A DNA stretch of 64,000 nt from Sediminibacillus terrae. GTDB lineage: Bacteria > Bacillota > Bacilli > Bacillales > Amphibacillaceae. A program made the position numbers and the translations under genes. Shown one piece after another: positions 38,844 to 47,843 of the stretch. The DNA is taken from the NCBI RefSeq assembly GCF_009602435.1, contig NZ_VZDQ01000026.1:1-64000 (forward strand), given 5' to 3'. The notes under the pieces were generated by a model. It was not told where the DNA came from, did not search any database, and saw only the letters and a program-made list of their open reading frames with translations. Numbering within the stretch: position 1 is the stretch's first letter; every line of letters starts with the position of its first letter.

Positions 38844-39134
38844 TTAAGGCAGTACAATTTGTTTATTCTCTTCTGATTCCTTGTACAGCACGATAATGTT
38901 TCCGATTATTTGTACGATTTCTGCATTGGCACCTTCTGCAAGCTCCTCGGCAACCTCGCCTTTATCTTCCATGCAATTTTGCAGGATACTGACTTTAATC
39001 AACTCCCGCTTCTCCAATGCTTCACCCACCTGGGTTATCATATTCTCGTTGACACCTGTTTTGCCAACCTGAAAAATGGGATTTAAATGATGCGCCTGGG
39101 ATCGTAAATAACGTTTTTGTTTTCCTGTTAACAT
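38844..39134 (-). CDS. yhbY: RNA-binding protein YhbY (CRM domain)
   Basis: A 96-residue CRM-domain protein (YqeI in B. subtilis) associated with pre-50S ribosomes. It starts MLTGKQKRYLRSQAHHLNPIF and carries the GxxG-like GKTGVNENMI. It lies between aroE (1 bp gap) and nadD. Confidence 0.95.
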   Translation of the reverse strand: MLTGKQKRYLRSQAHHLNPIFQVGKTGVNENMITQVGEALEKRELIKVSILQNCMEDKGEVAEELAEGANAEIVQIIGNIIVLYKESEENKQIVLP

Positions 39135-39135
39135 A

Positions 39136-39975
39136 TCAATTTCCTCGCAATCTTTGTTCTAGTTGAGCGACCAGAGTTTCCATTTTCGGATGGACTCCCG
39201 TCCAAATTTCAAAAGCATATTGTGCTTGATAAAGCAGCATGGCATGTCCATGGTGCGTTCTGGCCCCCAAGTCTGCAGCTTGTCTAAGCAGTTTGGTAGT
39301 CAATGGCTTATAAACGATATCACTAACCACTGTATGTGGCTTTAATTTATTTAATGAGATGATCTGTTCATTTTGGTCAGGAGACATCCCGACAGAAGTA
39401 GTCTGTACAATCAAGTCAAAGTTATCGAGCACCGTTTCCGCTTCGGCATACGAAAGGATTTCTGTCTTTGTATGTATATCCCGCAAATCGAGCAGGCCCT
39501 CTGCTTTGGACTTGGTTCTGTTCGCAATACTGATTTCTTGTAATCCCTGTTTGGAAAGGGCACGGTAAATGCCGCGCGCGGCGCCTCCTGCCCCCAGTAT
39601 AAGAGCCTTCTTCTCCTTTTGAAACACGTCTGGCCATGCTTCCTCAAGGGAGCGCACATAGCCGCTGCCATCGGTGTTATATCCCTTCAACCTGCCGTTT
39701 TCATTGACCACAGTGTTTACCGCTCCGATTCTGAGAGCATCTTGATCCACCTCATCCAGCAAGGACATGACTGTTTGTTTATGGGGAACCGTCACATTAA
39801 AACCGGAGATCCCCTCTTTTTTCAACAGTTTCACGCGTTTCTCCAGTTGGTCCGGCTCTGTCTCGAAAAGCTGGTAAGACCCTTGGATGTTGGCGTTTTC
39901 CATAAATTTTTGATGAATGAACGGTGACAATGAATGCTGAACCGGGTAGCCGATCAATCCTAGCTTATATCCCAT
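39136..39975 (-). CDS. aroE: Shikimate dehydrogenase (NADP+)
   Basis: Reduces 3-dehydroshikimate to shikimate in aromatic amino acid biosynthesis. Substrate residues lie in YPVQHSLSPFIHQ, catalytic Lys in NVTVPHKQTV, and the NADP site is LILGAGGAARGIYRAL followed by IANRTKSKAE. It has 279 residues. GGAGG precedes the ATG. Its place between yqeH and yhbY is standard. Confidence 0.97.
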   Translation of the reverse strand: MGYKLGLIGYPVQHSLSPFIHQKFMENANIQGSYQLFETEPDQLEKRVKLLKKEGISGFNVTVPHKQTVMSLLDEVDQDALRIGAVNTVVNENGRLKGYNTDGSGYVRSLEEAWPDVFQKEKKALILGAGGAARGIYRALSKQGLQEISIANRTKSKAEGLLDLRDIHTKTEILSYAEAETVLDNFDLIVQTTSVGMSPDQNEQIISLNKLKPHTVVSDIVYKPLTTKLLRQAADLGARTHHGHAMLLYQAQYAFEIWTGVHPKMETLVAQLEQRLRGN

Positions 39976-39985
39976 TGTTCTCCTC

Positions 39986-41086
39986 CTATATCAATGAAGG
40001 ACGGACTGAAATTGTTACGCCTTTCGGGCTGTATACTGTAACTGTTACTTCCCCTTCCGGAATCGTGATCCAGCCCAACCCAGGAAATACTACATCCGTT
40101 TTCCCTTCTGTTATTTTCATCGTTTTCTTCTCCAAGGGCGGGAGTAAGTCGATCGATTCTTGACCAGGCGGCGACAATAACTCACCGACATGACGCTGGT
40201 AAAGATTGTCTGCATTATCCAATTTGGTACGATGGATGTTCAATTGATTCGCAAAATAACAGACAAAAGATTTTCTTCCTCCCTTATTGAAATCAAAACG
40301 GGCAAGACCGCCAAAATAAAGGGTTTGCTGTTCATTCAATTGAAAGACACGTGGTTTTATTTCTTTTCCAGGCGTGATTGCTTTGACATCTTCATCGGAT
40401 AAATAGTGGGCCATCTGTTTTCTGTTAATGACACCTGGCGTATCATACAAGGAACTATCATCATCCAGCGGAATATCAATGAAACCTAGTGTAGTACCAG
40501 GGAAATAAGAAGTGGTAATAGCATCGCTGATTCCACTGCTACGATTGATCAACTTGTTGATCAGTGTGGATTTCCCTACATTGGTGCTGCCGACGATATA
40601 TACATCCTTCCCTTCCCGGTATGTTTCGATTGCAGCTTCCAGTCCATCAAAACCGATTCCTTTTTCAGCTGAAATCAACAGGACATCCTTAACCGGAAGC
40701 CCCTCCTCTTTCGCGGAATGCTGAAGCCATTGCTTTAATTTATTTTTATTTGTAGATTTCGGAAGCAAGTCCACTTTATTTCCAGCAAGCAGTATCGGGT
40801 TGTTTCCGGTAAGCCGCTGCAGACTGCTGATGAAGCTGCCATTGAAGTCGAAAATGTCGACCACCTGCACGATTAGCGCATCCGTATTACGGATTTCGCT
40901 GATCATTTTCAAAAAATCATCATCTGTCAGCGATACATCCTGTACTTCATTATAATGTTTTAGTCTGAAGCACCGCTTGCAAATCACTACATCTTTTTCC
41001 AAAGCCGATTTAGGCGCGAAACCTGGCTTCTCTTCCTTTTCTGTTTGAATATATGCTCCGCACCCTTGGCAGATTATCTCTTCCAT
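39986..41086 (-). CDS. yqeH: Ribosome biogenesis GTPase YqeH
   Basis: A circularly permuted GTPase required for 30S assembly. An N-terminal zinc finger (CQGCGAYIQ...CKRCFRLKHY) precedes the permuted order: G4 NKVDLLPK, G5 SAEKGIG, then G1 IVGSTNVGKSTLIN and G3 DTPGVIN, and a C-terminal RNA-binding domain. It has 366 residues and lies 4 bp after yqeG. Confidence 0.97.
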   Translation of the reverse strand: MEEIICQGCGAYIQTEKEEKPGFAPKSALEKDVVICKRCFRLKHYNEVQDVSLTDDDFLKMISEIRNTDALIVQVVDIFDFNGSFISSLQRLTGNNPILLAGNKVDLLPKSTNKNKLKQWLQHSAKEEGLPVKDVLLISAEKGIGFDGLEAAIETYREGKDVYIVGSTNVGKSTLINKLINRSSGISDAITTSYFPGTTLGFIDIPLDDDSSLYDTPGVINRKQMAHYLSDEDVKAITPGKEIKPRVFQLNEQQTLYFGGLARFDFNKGGRKSFVCYFANQLNIHRTKLDNADNLYQRHVGELLSPPGQESIDLLPPLEKKTMKITEGKTDVVFPGLGWITIPEGEVTVTVYSPKGVTISVRPSLI

Positions 41087-41090
41087 CTCA

Positions 41091-41609
41091 CTATTCCTCC
41101 CAAGTAATCATCCCTTTTTTTCTCATCCAACTTAAAATCCGTCTTTCAATTTTTCGGTTGATCTTTGTCAATTTACCATCTGTTTGAACAATAGGCACTA
41201 CAAGAATAGTATAAAAACCGGCACTGTTGCCGCCCAGAACATCCGTCATAATCTGATCTCCGACAACAACGATTTGATCCCTGTCCAACTCCATCTGTTT
41301 AGTGGCTTTTTTGAAGGCTTGCCCCAGTGGTTTCCTCGCACCATAAACGAACGGCGTATTTAATGGTTCTGAAAATAATTTTACTCTTTCTTCTTTATTA
41401 TTTGAAATGATTGTAATTTTGATTTCATGTTTTTCCATCAGTTTGAACCAAGCGATGATTTCTGGTGTGGCCATGGCCACATCCCAAGCCACCAATGTAT
41501 TGTCAAGATCTGTTATGATACCTTTTATTCCTCGGGCTTTTAAATCTTCCGGATGGATTTCAAAAACGCTTTTCACATGTTCGTTTGGCAAAAATCTCTT
41601 TAAAATCAA
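41091..41609 (-). CDS. yqeG: HAD family phosphatase YqeG
   Basis: A HAD superfamily IIIA phosphatase, 172 residues. Motif I is ITDLDNTLVAWD with the nucleophile and acid/base aspartates, motif II TIISNN, and motif III/IV VVGDQIMTDVLGG. The start is TTG at 41609, 8 nt after GAGGTG. First gene of the leftward operon. The family includes putative phosphatidylglycerophosphatases; the substrate here is unknown. Confidence 0.92.
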   Translation of the reverse strand: MILKRFLPNEHVKSVFEIHPEDLKARGIKGIITDLDNTLVAWDVAMATPEIIAWFKLMEKHEIKITIISNNKEERVKLFSEPLNTPFVYGARKPLGQAFKKATKQMELDRDQIVVVGDQIMTDVLGGNSAGFYTILVVPIVQTDGKLTKINRKIERRILSWMRKKGMITWEE

Positions 41610-41658
41610 CTGCTAGTCACCTCATTTTATGTATAACCGTTCTCCGCACTCCTTACTC

Positions 41659-41687
41659 ATGATATACATTTTACCTCCATGATTCAA
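41659..41687 (-). promoter_or_regulatory. Probable SigA promoter of the yqeG operon
   Basis: Minus-strand TTGAAT (41687-41682) and TATCAT (41664-41659) with 17 nt spacing, about 50 bp before the yqeG start. Confidence 0.5.
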
Positions 41688-41789
41688 AAGAAATTTTCCA
41701 AGCATTCATTTCTTTTTCCATCTTGTCATATATGGCTGATTTCAGCAAAAATGAATCTTTCTTTCGACAAATTCCACCACAATTCACTC

Positions 41790-41888
41790 TGTGGATAACT
41801 TTATCAACATTACTTTTCCCGTCAAATCAAATTATTCGCCCGAAATAAACAGTTTATTAACAAGTTATATACAACCAATTGTTAATAA
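41790..41888. promoter_or_regulatory. DnaA-box cluster upstream of sda
   Basis: TGTGGATAA at 41790-41798 is a perfect DnaA box (TTATCCACA on the minus strand). TTATCAACA at 41801-41809, TTATTAACA at 41854-41862 and TGTTAATAA at 41880-41888 are one- or two-mismatch boxes. In B. subtilis DnaA binds upstream of sda and couples its expression to replication initiation. The same regulation is inferred here. Confidence 0.75.
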
Positions 41889-41896
41889 CTTACAAC

Positions 41897-41925
41897 TTGT
41901 CCAACCCCTTCTTTCATGGTAAAGT
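41897..41925 (+). promoter_or_regulatory. SigA promoter of sda
   Basis: TTGTCC (41897-41902) and TAAAGT (41920-41925), 17 nt apart, directly downstream of the DnaA boxes and about 75 bp before the sda start. Confidence 0.65.
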
Positions 41926-42002
41926 ATTAATAACTTCAAGACAGACATTCATTCCTTAAAAATGTATTGATGGGAAACTTCCAATACAGGAGGAGCAGCC
42001 TT

Positions 42003-42143
42003 ATGGAACATTTATCGGACGAATTGTTAATAGAATCCTATCACAAAGCGAATGAACTGAATTTGAGCAATGAATTCATTCATTTAATAGAAGCGGAAAT
42101 TCAAAGAAGATCGCTAACTCACGAAATTAAATACTCCAGCTGA
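42003..42143 (+). CDS. sda: Sporulation inhibitor Sda
   Basis: A 46-residue helical hairpin protein that binds the dimerisation domain of sporulation kinase KinA and blocks phosphorelay when replication is disturbed. It reads [20 protein letters not shown] and ends in [14 protein letters not shown], close to B. subtilis Sda throughout. GGAGGAG precedes the ATG. It is flanked by yqeG on the other strand, as in B. subtilis, and followed by a terminator. Confidence 0.95.
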   Translation: MEHLSDELLIESYHKANELNLSNEFIHLIEAEIQRRSLTHEIKYSS

Positions 42144-42192
42144 TGCTTCCGTTTTCTGTTTGAGTTAAATGGATGATTTACTGAAAATTGTC

Positions 42193-42235
42193 AAACTCTT
42201 GTCATGTTTTCTCATGGCAGGGGTTTTTTATTTTC
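42193..42235 (+). terminator. Terminator of sda
   Basis: AAACTCTTGTCATG faces CATGGCAGGGGTTT with some G-T pairs, followed by TTTTTTATTTT. Confidence 0.8.
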
Positions 42236-42295
42236 GCTAAAATAAGATTATGTATGCTTTTTGTCTGCCCATCATCCGCCGTTGAATGCATTTAG

Positions 42296-42324
42296 TTGAA
42301 TATTACACCTTGTTCTGATTAAAA
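42296..42324 (+). promoter_or_regulatory. Possible promoter of the mrp operon
   Basis: TTGAAT (42296-42301) and TTAAAA (42319-42324) with 17 nt spacing, about 100 bp before mrpA. The match is modest and other placements in this AT-rich stretch are possible. Confidence 0.35.
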
Positions 42325-42426
42325 TGAAAGATAAGTATGCGTTTATCCCGCCATGATATCAGTTTAACTATCAAATGATTAACCTTCCCCTGTGAATGAG
42401 ATCAACTAAAGGAGGACCATTAATAC

Positions 42427-44757
42427 ATGCTATTCGCAGTTTTATTACCACTTGTCTTGACACTTCTTATTCCTTTCTTGAGTAAGTTTAAAGATAAAGT
42501 CCACACAGGAATTTTTGTCTTTTTTATACCTCTAGGAATATTCATTTTTTTTGTCCGGTTTATTGGAGAAGGTTTTTCTCCGGAACTGGAAAGCTATCCT
42601 TGGATTCCTTCCTTGGGCATTTCGCTAGATTTTTATCTGGATGGGCTTAGTTTATTATTTGTGCTTTTGATCAGTGGAATTGGTGCCTTGGTCACCTTTT
42701 ATTCCATCTTTTATTTACATAAATCAGAAAAACTGGCTCACTTTTATGTGTACCTTTTGCTATTCATGACCGCAATGCTCGGAGTCGTATTATCCGATAA
42801 TGTGTATCTTCTGTATACATTTTGGGAATTGACTTCCATTTCATCCTTTTTATTGATTGGATACTGGAACCATCGTGAAGGCTCCAGGTATGGGGCTATG
42901 AAATCAATGCTTATTACCGTCTTCGGAGGTTTGAGCATGCTCGGTGCCTTCATGCTTTTGCATGTCATAACTGGCGTCACAAGTGTACAGCAGATGATCG
43001 GAAGTGTGGATTTGATTCTTTCGAGTGACTATCTGCCGTTGATAATGACCTTGCTTTTACTGGGGGCTTTCACCAAATCGGCTCAATTTCCTTTCCATAT
43101 TTGGCTGCCGGACGCCATGGAGGCACCGACCCCTGTCAGTGCTTATCTCCACTCTGCTACGATGGTGAAAGCGGGCATTTTTCTGGTCGCCCGATTCTCT
43201 CCAATCTTCCACGGGTATGAATGGTTTTTCATTGTGGTAAGCGGAATCGGCATTATCACACTATGCTGGGCTTCTTACATGGCTGTCAGACAGACAGATT
43301 TGAAAGGCATTCTTGCTTTCTCGACAGTCAGTCAGTTAGGTATGATCATGGCCATGCTTGGTTTTGGCACCGAGGCTGCTGTTTTTGCTGCTGTTTTTCA
43401 CATATTGAATCATGCCACTTTCAAAGGAAGTTTGTTTATGATCGCCGGCATCATCGATCACGAATCCGGAACACGGGATATACGCAAACTGGGCGGGTTG
43501 ATGACATTGATGCCTATTTCTGCAACACTTGCCCTGTTCGCGGCATTGTCAATGGCAGGTGTGCCACTTCCATTTCTCAATGGATTTTACAGTAAGGAAT
43601 TATTTTTTGAAAACTCCCTTCATATCGGAGATACCACATTGTGGATAGCTTCCTTTTTAAAACAGGCGATACCTTATCTTGCAGTGTTTGGGAGTATCTT
43701 TACATTTGTTTATTCAATGTATTTCTTGTTCGGCACATTTACCGGCAAACAGAAACTCGAGCAGTTGCCAAAAAAACCGCATGAGGCACCGATCGGCATG
43801 CTGATTGCTCCTGCGATTCTTGTCTTCGGGGTTATCTTCATCGGCCTGTTTCCAAACCTGTTCAATGAGACATTTCTCGCCCATGCCGCCAAAGCAATCA
43901 GCGGGGAAGACACTCATGAACATATCGTGTACTGGCACGGATTGAAACCAGCATTCTACATGTCTTTGATTGTTGTAGCCTTTGGTACCCTGCTATATCT
44001 ATTCCGGAAAAAGTGGTGGAGTATATACAGGGCCATTCCAGGCAGTCTGAGCTTTAATAGGGTTTATAATGGCATTTTGAAAGGATTGGATGTCTACACC
44101 GCTAAATTGACAAAAAGTTATATGAATGGATCATTGCGTAGATATACTGCACTGATTGTTTCGACTATTATCATTGTGACTGGACTGGTCATGGCCGGGA
44201 CGAATGGTTTCACCTTTAAAACAGACGACCTGGCACCTGTCACAATCCCGGAAATCCTTGTGGGAATCATGGTGATAGCTGGTGCAGTCGGTACCATTCT
44301 TGCCAAAAACAATGTAGCTGCCATTATCATTCTCGGCGTATCAGGATATGGGCAGGCACTGTTGTTCGTCTTTTACAGGGCACCCGACCTGGCGTTGACC
44401 CAATTGGTAATTGAAACGATTACCGTAGCTTTGCTGTTGTTATGTTTCCATCATTTGCCACAATTGAGCCGCAGGACGGAAGGTGCCGGCTTCCGGCTGA
44501 CAAATGCAGTCATTGCAGTAGGCTTTGGTACATTGATGACTTTGATTGGCATATCGGCACACAGCAGCAAATGGTTCACTGCGATTTCCGACTACTTCCT
44601 GGAAACTTCACATGATTTAGGCGGAGGAGACAACGTAGTAAATGTGATTCTCGTTGACATGCGTGGATTAGATACATTGTTTGAGATTACTGTCCTAGGT
44701 ATCGCCGCGTTCAGCATTTACAGCTTGATAAAGCTGCGCAGCAAGGAGGGAGAATAA
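42427..44757 (+). CDS. mrpA: Na+/H+ antiporter subunit A (MrpA)
   Basis: The largest Mrp subunit, homologous to NuoL of complex I, part of a Na+(K+)/H+ antiporter for pH and salt homeostasis. The 776 residues have many membrane helices; FTKSAQFPFHIWLPDAMEAPTPVSAYLHSATMVK (split here: helix 7-8 loop near residue 220) carries the key lysines. The C-terminal MbhD/MbhE-like part (GYGQALLFVFYRAPDLALTQ) ends normally at FEITVLGIAAFSIYSLIKL. GGAGG lies upstream. mrpC follows directly; mrpB is missing. Confidence 0.96.
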   Translation: MLFAVLLPLVLTLLIPFLSKFKDKVHTGIFVFFIPLGIFIFFVRFIGEGFSPELESYPWIPSLGISLDFYLDGLSLLFVLLISGIGALVTFYSIFYLHKSEKLAHFYVYLLLFMTAMLGVVLSDNVYLLYTFWELTSISSFLLIGYWNHREGSRYGAMKSMLITVFGGLSMLGAFMLLHVITGVTSVQQMIGSVDLILSSDYLPLIMTLLLLGAFTKSAQFPFHIWLPDAMEAPTPVSAYLHSATMVKAGIFLVARFSPIFHGYEWFFIVVSGIGIITLCWASYMAVRQTDLKGILAFSTVSQLGMIMAMLGFGTEAAVFAAVFHILNHATFKGSLFMIAGIIDHESGTRDIRKLGGLMTLMPISATLALFAALSMAGVPLPFLNGFYSKELFFENSLHIGDTTLWIASFLKQAIPYLAVFGSIFTFVYSMYFLFGTFTGKQKLEQLPKKPHEAPIGMLIAPAILVFGVIFIGLFPNLFNETFLAHAAKAISGEDTHEHIVYWHGLKPAFYMSLIVVAFGTLLYLFRKKWWSIYRAIPGSLSFNRVYNGILKGLDVYTAKLTKSYMNGSLRRYTALIVSTIIIVTGLVMAGTNGFTFKTDDLAPVTIPEILVGIMVIAGAVGTILAKNNVAAIIILGVSGYGQALLFVFYRAPDLALTQLVIETITVALLLLCFHHLPQLSRRTEGAGFRLTNAVIAVGFGTLMTLIGISAHSSKWFTAISDYFLETSHDLGGGDNVVNVILVDMRGLDTLFEITVLGIAAFSIYSLIKLRSKEGE

Positions 44758-44758
44758 A

Positions 44759-45097
44759 TTGGAAATTATCATGTCGGTGGTAGCCGGAATTTTATTTGCA
44801 GCAGGCATTTATAATTTGCTGCAAAAACAGCTGCTTCGAATAGTGATCGGTACCGTTATTCTTTCCAACGGAGCTCACTTGTTCATTCTTACAATGGGAA
44901 AGTTGAAAAGAGGGGCTCCGCCTGTGTTGGAATATGGAGTAAGTGAGTACGCAGATCCACTTCCTCAGGCCTTGATTTTGACCTCCATTGTCATCAGTTT
45001 CGGTCTGACCAGTCTTCTGCTGGTGCTTTCCTACCGGGCGGCACAAGAGAACAATACAGATAATATGGAAAAATTGAGGGGTAACCATGATGAGTAA
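44759..45097 (+). CDS. mrpC: Na+/H+ antiporter subunit C (MrpC)
   Basis: A NuoK-like subunit with three membrane helices, 112 residues. MEIIMSVVAGILFAAGIYNL and DPLPQALILTSIVISFG match MrpC, not MrpB. TTG at 44759 is supported by AAGGAGGG in the end of mrpA and by the B. subtilis N-terminus MEILMS; ATG at 44771 is an alternative. It overlaps mrpD by 11 bp. Its direct contact with mrpA is unusual because mrpB normally intervenes. Confidence 0.95.
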   Translation: MEIIMSVVAGILFAAGIYNLLQKQLLRIVIGTVILSNGAHLFILTMGKLKRGAPPVLEYGVSEYADPLPQALILTSIVISFGLTSLLLVLSYRAAQENNTDNMEKLRGNHDE

Positions 45098-46571
45098 CTT
45101 AGCAGTACTTCCGATCATCATCCCGCTGGTTTCCGGGATTTTGTTAGCATTCTTTCATACAAAAACACCGTTCGTACGCCATGCAGCAAAACTGCTGTCT
45201 GTGATTAGTACAGGCGTCGCTGCATATGTTTTTTATTATGTATTGCAGAACGGTACCGTCACATTGGAGACTGGAGGCTGGGAAGCCCCTTATGGCATCG
45301 TACTAGTCGCCGACCTGTTGGCGGTCACATTAGTTTTGACGACCAACATCATCGGTCTGGCCTGCATTTTTTATGCACCGCATTCCCTGACAGAGCAGAA
45401 GGAAAAGTTCTACTTTTACACGTTTTTCTTCCTTCTTATCACTGGCGTGTCAGGTGCATTCCTGACTGGTGACTTGTTTAACCTTTTTGTCTTTTTTGAA
45501 GTCCTCTTGATGGCTTCCTATGCTTTGATCACTTTAGGAGGAGAAAAAGTACAGCTTCGTGAATCGATCAAGTATGTGCTGGTGAATTTGTTTTCTTCGA
45601 TTGTTTTTGTCACTACCGTTGCTTTTCTCTACTCTGTTTTAGGAACTGTCAATATGGCGCAAATGGCTGAAAGGGTCCAAGAAGTAGAGCAACAGGGGAT
45701 TTTGACGACAATCGGTATCTTGCTGTTTTTCGTATTTGCGACAAAAGCAGCATTGTTCCCGCTCTATTATTGGCTGCCTAAGCCTTATACGGTTCCCAAT
45801 CCGGTCGTATCTGCAATGTTTGCGGCCCTACTGACAAAGGTTGGCGTTTACTCGATCATCCGAATGTTCACGTTAGTCTTTGTCCATAAGATGGAAGTGA
45901 CACATGAACTATTTATTTGGATAGCGGGATTCACGTTGGTTTTTGGGGCAATCGGTGCTTTGTCGACGAATAACATCAAACTGGTTATCGCATACAACAT
46001 AATTCCTGCTGTCGGTTTCATGGTGATGGGTGTCGGAATCTATAATCAAACGGCGCTAAGTGGATCAGTTTACTATATGATTAGTGACATGATTATCAAA
46101 GCCGCCTTATTTTTGTTGGCGGGTGCAGTCGCCCACGTTGTCGGCACCCCGGATTTACGAAAAATGAAGGGATTGATTCATCAATTGCCTCTTCTTGGCT
46201 GGCTGTTGTTCATATCTGCATTTGTTCTGGCCGGAGTCCCGCCATTCAGCGGGTTCATTGGCAAATTAATGATCATGCAGGGCGGCTTTGCTGATGGAGA
46301 GATAGCCATTGTTATCATTGGTTTATTGTCCAGCCTGTTGATATTGTATTCGATAATGAAAATATTTGTCAGAGGGTTCTGGGGAGAAAAAGATGAAAGC
46401 ATCACGATCGATAAAAAAACCGTCACCGCACTGACTTGGCCGGTCGCTTTCCTGGTATTTTTCACCGTATTGCTCGGAATCGGAGCGGAAATGTTTTACC
46501 CGGTCGTTGATGATATCTCGAATCAATTAATGAATCCGGAAATTTATATCGATTCTGTTTTTAAGGAGTAA
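45087..46571 (+). CDS. mrpD: Na+/H+ antiporter subunit D (MrpD)
   Basis: A NuoM/NuoN-like proton-translocating subunit of 494 residues and about 14 helices. [32 protein letters not shown] and the lysine-containing [20 protein letters not shown] helix loop are diagnostic (each split over the fold near residues 110-140 and 225-245). ATG at 45087 follows GAGGGG; a second ATG is adjacent. It works with MrpA in the antiporter core. Confidence 0.96.
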   Translation: [494 protein letters not shown]

Positions 46572-46577
46572 ACCTAT

Positions 46578-47054
46578 ATGCCTTTTCAGATTTTATTAAA
46601 CATTTTGATCGCGGTAATGTGGATGTTCATGAGTGAAAGCTACACATTCTCGACATTTTTTGGAGGGTATTTGATCGGTATCCTGCTTTTGCTGGTCTTG
46701 CAGCGCTTTATCCCTGACGCTTTTTATATGAAACGCGTGGTTAAAGTGATAAGGTTGATGCTTTTGTTTACTAAAGAGCTGATTCTTTCCAACCTGCAGA
46801 TCGTCAAGCTGGTTTACAAACCAAAACTCGACATCACACCGGGTATCTTCGCATTTCCGACAGAACTGAAAAGTGATTGGGAAATCACGCTGCTTGCAAA
46901 TCTGATTTCCCTCACTCCAGGAACCCTGTCGATAGCTGTTTCGGACGATAACAGTTTGATTTACATTCATGCGATGCATATAGACGATACCCAGGAATCC
47001 ATTCAGGAAATCAAGGACAGCTTCGAAAAAGCGATAATGGAGGTGACCAGATAA
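46578..47054 (+). CDS. mrpE: Na+/H+ antiporter subunit E (MrpE)
   Basis: A 158-residue subunit with two N-terminal helices and a soluble tail. FGGYLIGILLLLVLQRF, ELILSNLQIVKLVY and LANLISLTPGTLSIAVSDD are typical of MrpE. It starts 6 bp after mrpD and ends 1 bp before mrpF. Confidence 0.95.
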   Translation: MPFQILLNILIAVMWMFMSESYTFSTFFGGYLIGILLLLVLQRFIPDAFYMKRVVKVIRLMLLFTKELILSNLQIVKLVYKPKLDITPGIFAFPTELKSDWEITLLANLISLTPGTLSIAVSDDNSLIYIHAMHIDDTQESIQEIKDSFEKAIMEVTR

Positions 47055-47055
47055 T

Positions 47056-47361
47056 ATGACATCAACTGATTTTTACTATATTACAGAGATTGTCACGTAT
47101 ATATGTTTAGTTGCAACCTCCATTTCCCTGATTCTTTTAATGATCCGCGCGATTAAAGGACCGACAAATCCAGATCGGGCGGTAGCACTGGACGCGATTG
47201 GGATCAATTTAATGGCTCTGGTAGGTTTGATTGCCATATTGCTTGTCACCACAAAATTGAATGATATTGTATTGTTGATTGGTATTTTATTGTTTATAGG
47301 AACGATTGCATTAGCAAAATTCATAGAAAAGGGTGTTATCATTGACAGGGACGAGCGTTGA
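47056..47361 (+). CDS. mrpF: Na+/H+ antiporter subunit F (MrpF)
   Basis: A three-helix subunit of 101 residues, slightly longer than the usual 90-95. RAIKGPTNPDRAVALDAIGIN is the conserved MrpF loop with the important Asp. GAGGTG precedes the ATG. Its 3' end overlaps the start of mrpG. Confidence 0.95.
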   Translation: MTSTDFYYITEIVTYICLVATSISLILLMIRAIKGPTNPDRAVALDAIGINLMALVGLIAILLVTTKLNDIVLLIGILLFIGTIALAKFIEKGVIIDRDER

Positions 47362-47725
47362 TATCTTCATGGATATTCTGATTTCGGTATGCCTGCTGGT
47401 TGGTACATTCTTCATTTTTTCAACATCCATCGGGTTGCTGCGCTTCCCTGATGTCTATACAAGGATGCATGCAGCTACAAAAGCATCCACCCTGGGTATA
47501 GCCGGAATCATGATTGGAGCTTTCCTGTTTCTATATGTCGAACATGACATATTAAGCGGAAAGTTGATCTTAGGTTTGTTGTTTGTACTTTTGACTGTTC
47601 CGGTATCAGGTCATATGATTTCCAGGGCGGCCCACCGCAGCGGCGTAATTCCCTGGGGTGACAAAGTACGAGATGATTATACAGAAGCAATCAGAGCAAA
47701 AGAAAATCCAGATCATATGAAATAG
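47342..47725 (+). CDS. mrpG: Na+/H+ antiporter subunit G (MrpG)
   Basis: A three-helix subunit. GLLRFPDVYTRMHAATKAST and PVSGHMISRAAHRSG are conserved. TTG at 47342, 6 nt after AAGGGTG, gives 127 residues, near the usual length; a GTG at 47333 is possible but lies on the ribosome binding site. Last gene of the operon; terminator 30 bp downstream. Confidence 0.94.
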   Translation: MTGTSVDIFMDILISVCLLVGTFFIFSTSIGLLRFPDVYTRMHAATKASTLGIAGIMIGAFLFLYVEHDILSGKLILGLLFVLLTVPVSGHMISRAAHRSGVIPWGDKVRDDYTEAIRAKENPDHMK

Positions 47726-47755
47726 TGTAAAGACAAAATACTCAAAGTTATGAAG

Positions 47756-47793
47756 AAATCATCAGCAGTAAATAAGATGCTGATGATTTTTTC
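47756..47793 (+). terminator. Terminator of the mrp operon
   Basis: AAATCATCAGCA (47756-47767) pairs perfectly with TGCTGATGATTT (47778-47789), followed by a T run. Confidence 0.93.
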
Positions 47794-47843
47794 GTTTACC
47801 CAATTTCCAACAAAGCCTCGTTCTCCTGATTCGCCATAAATAG

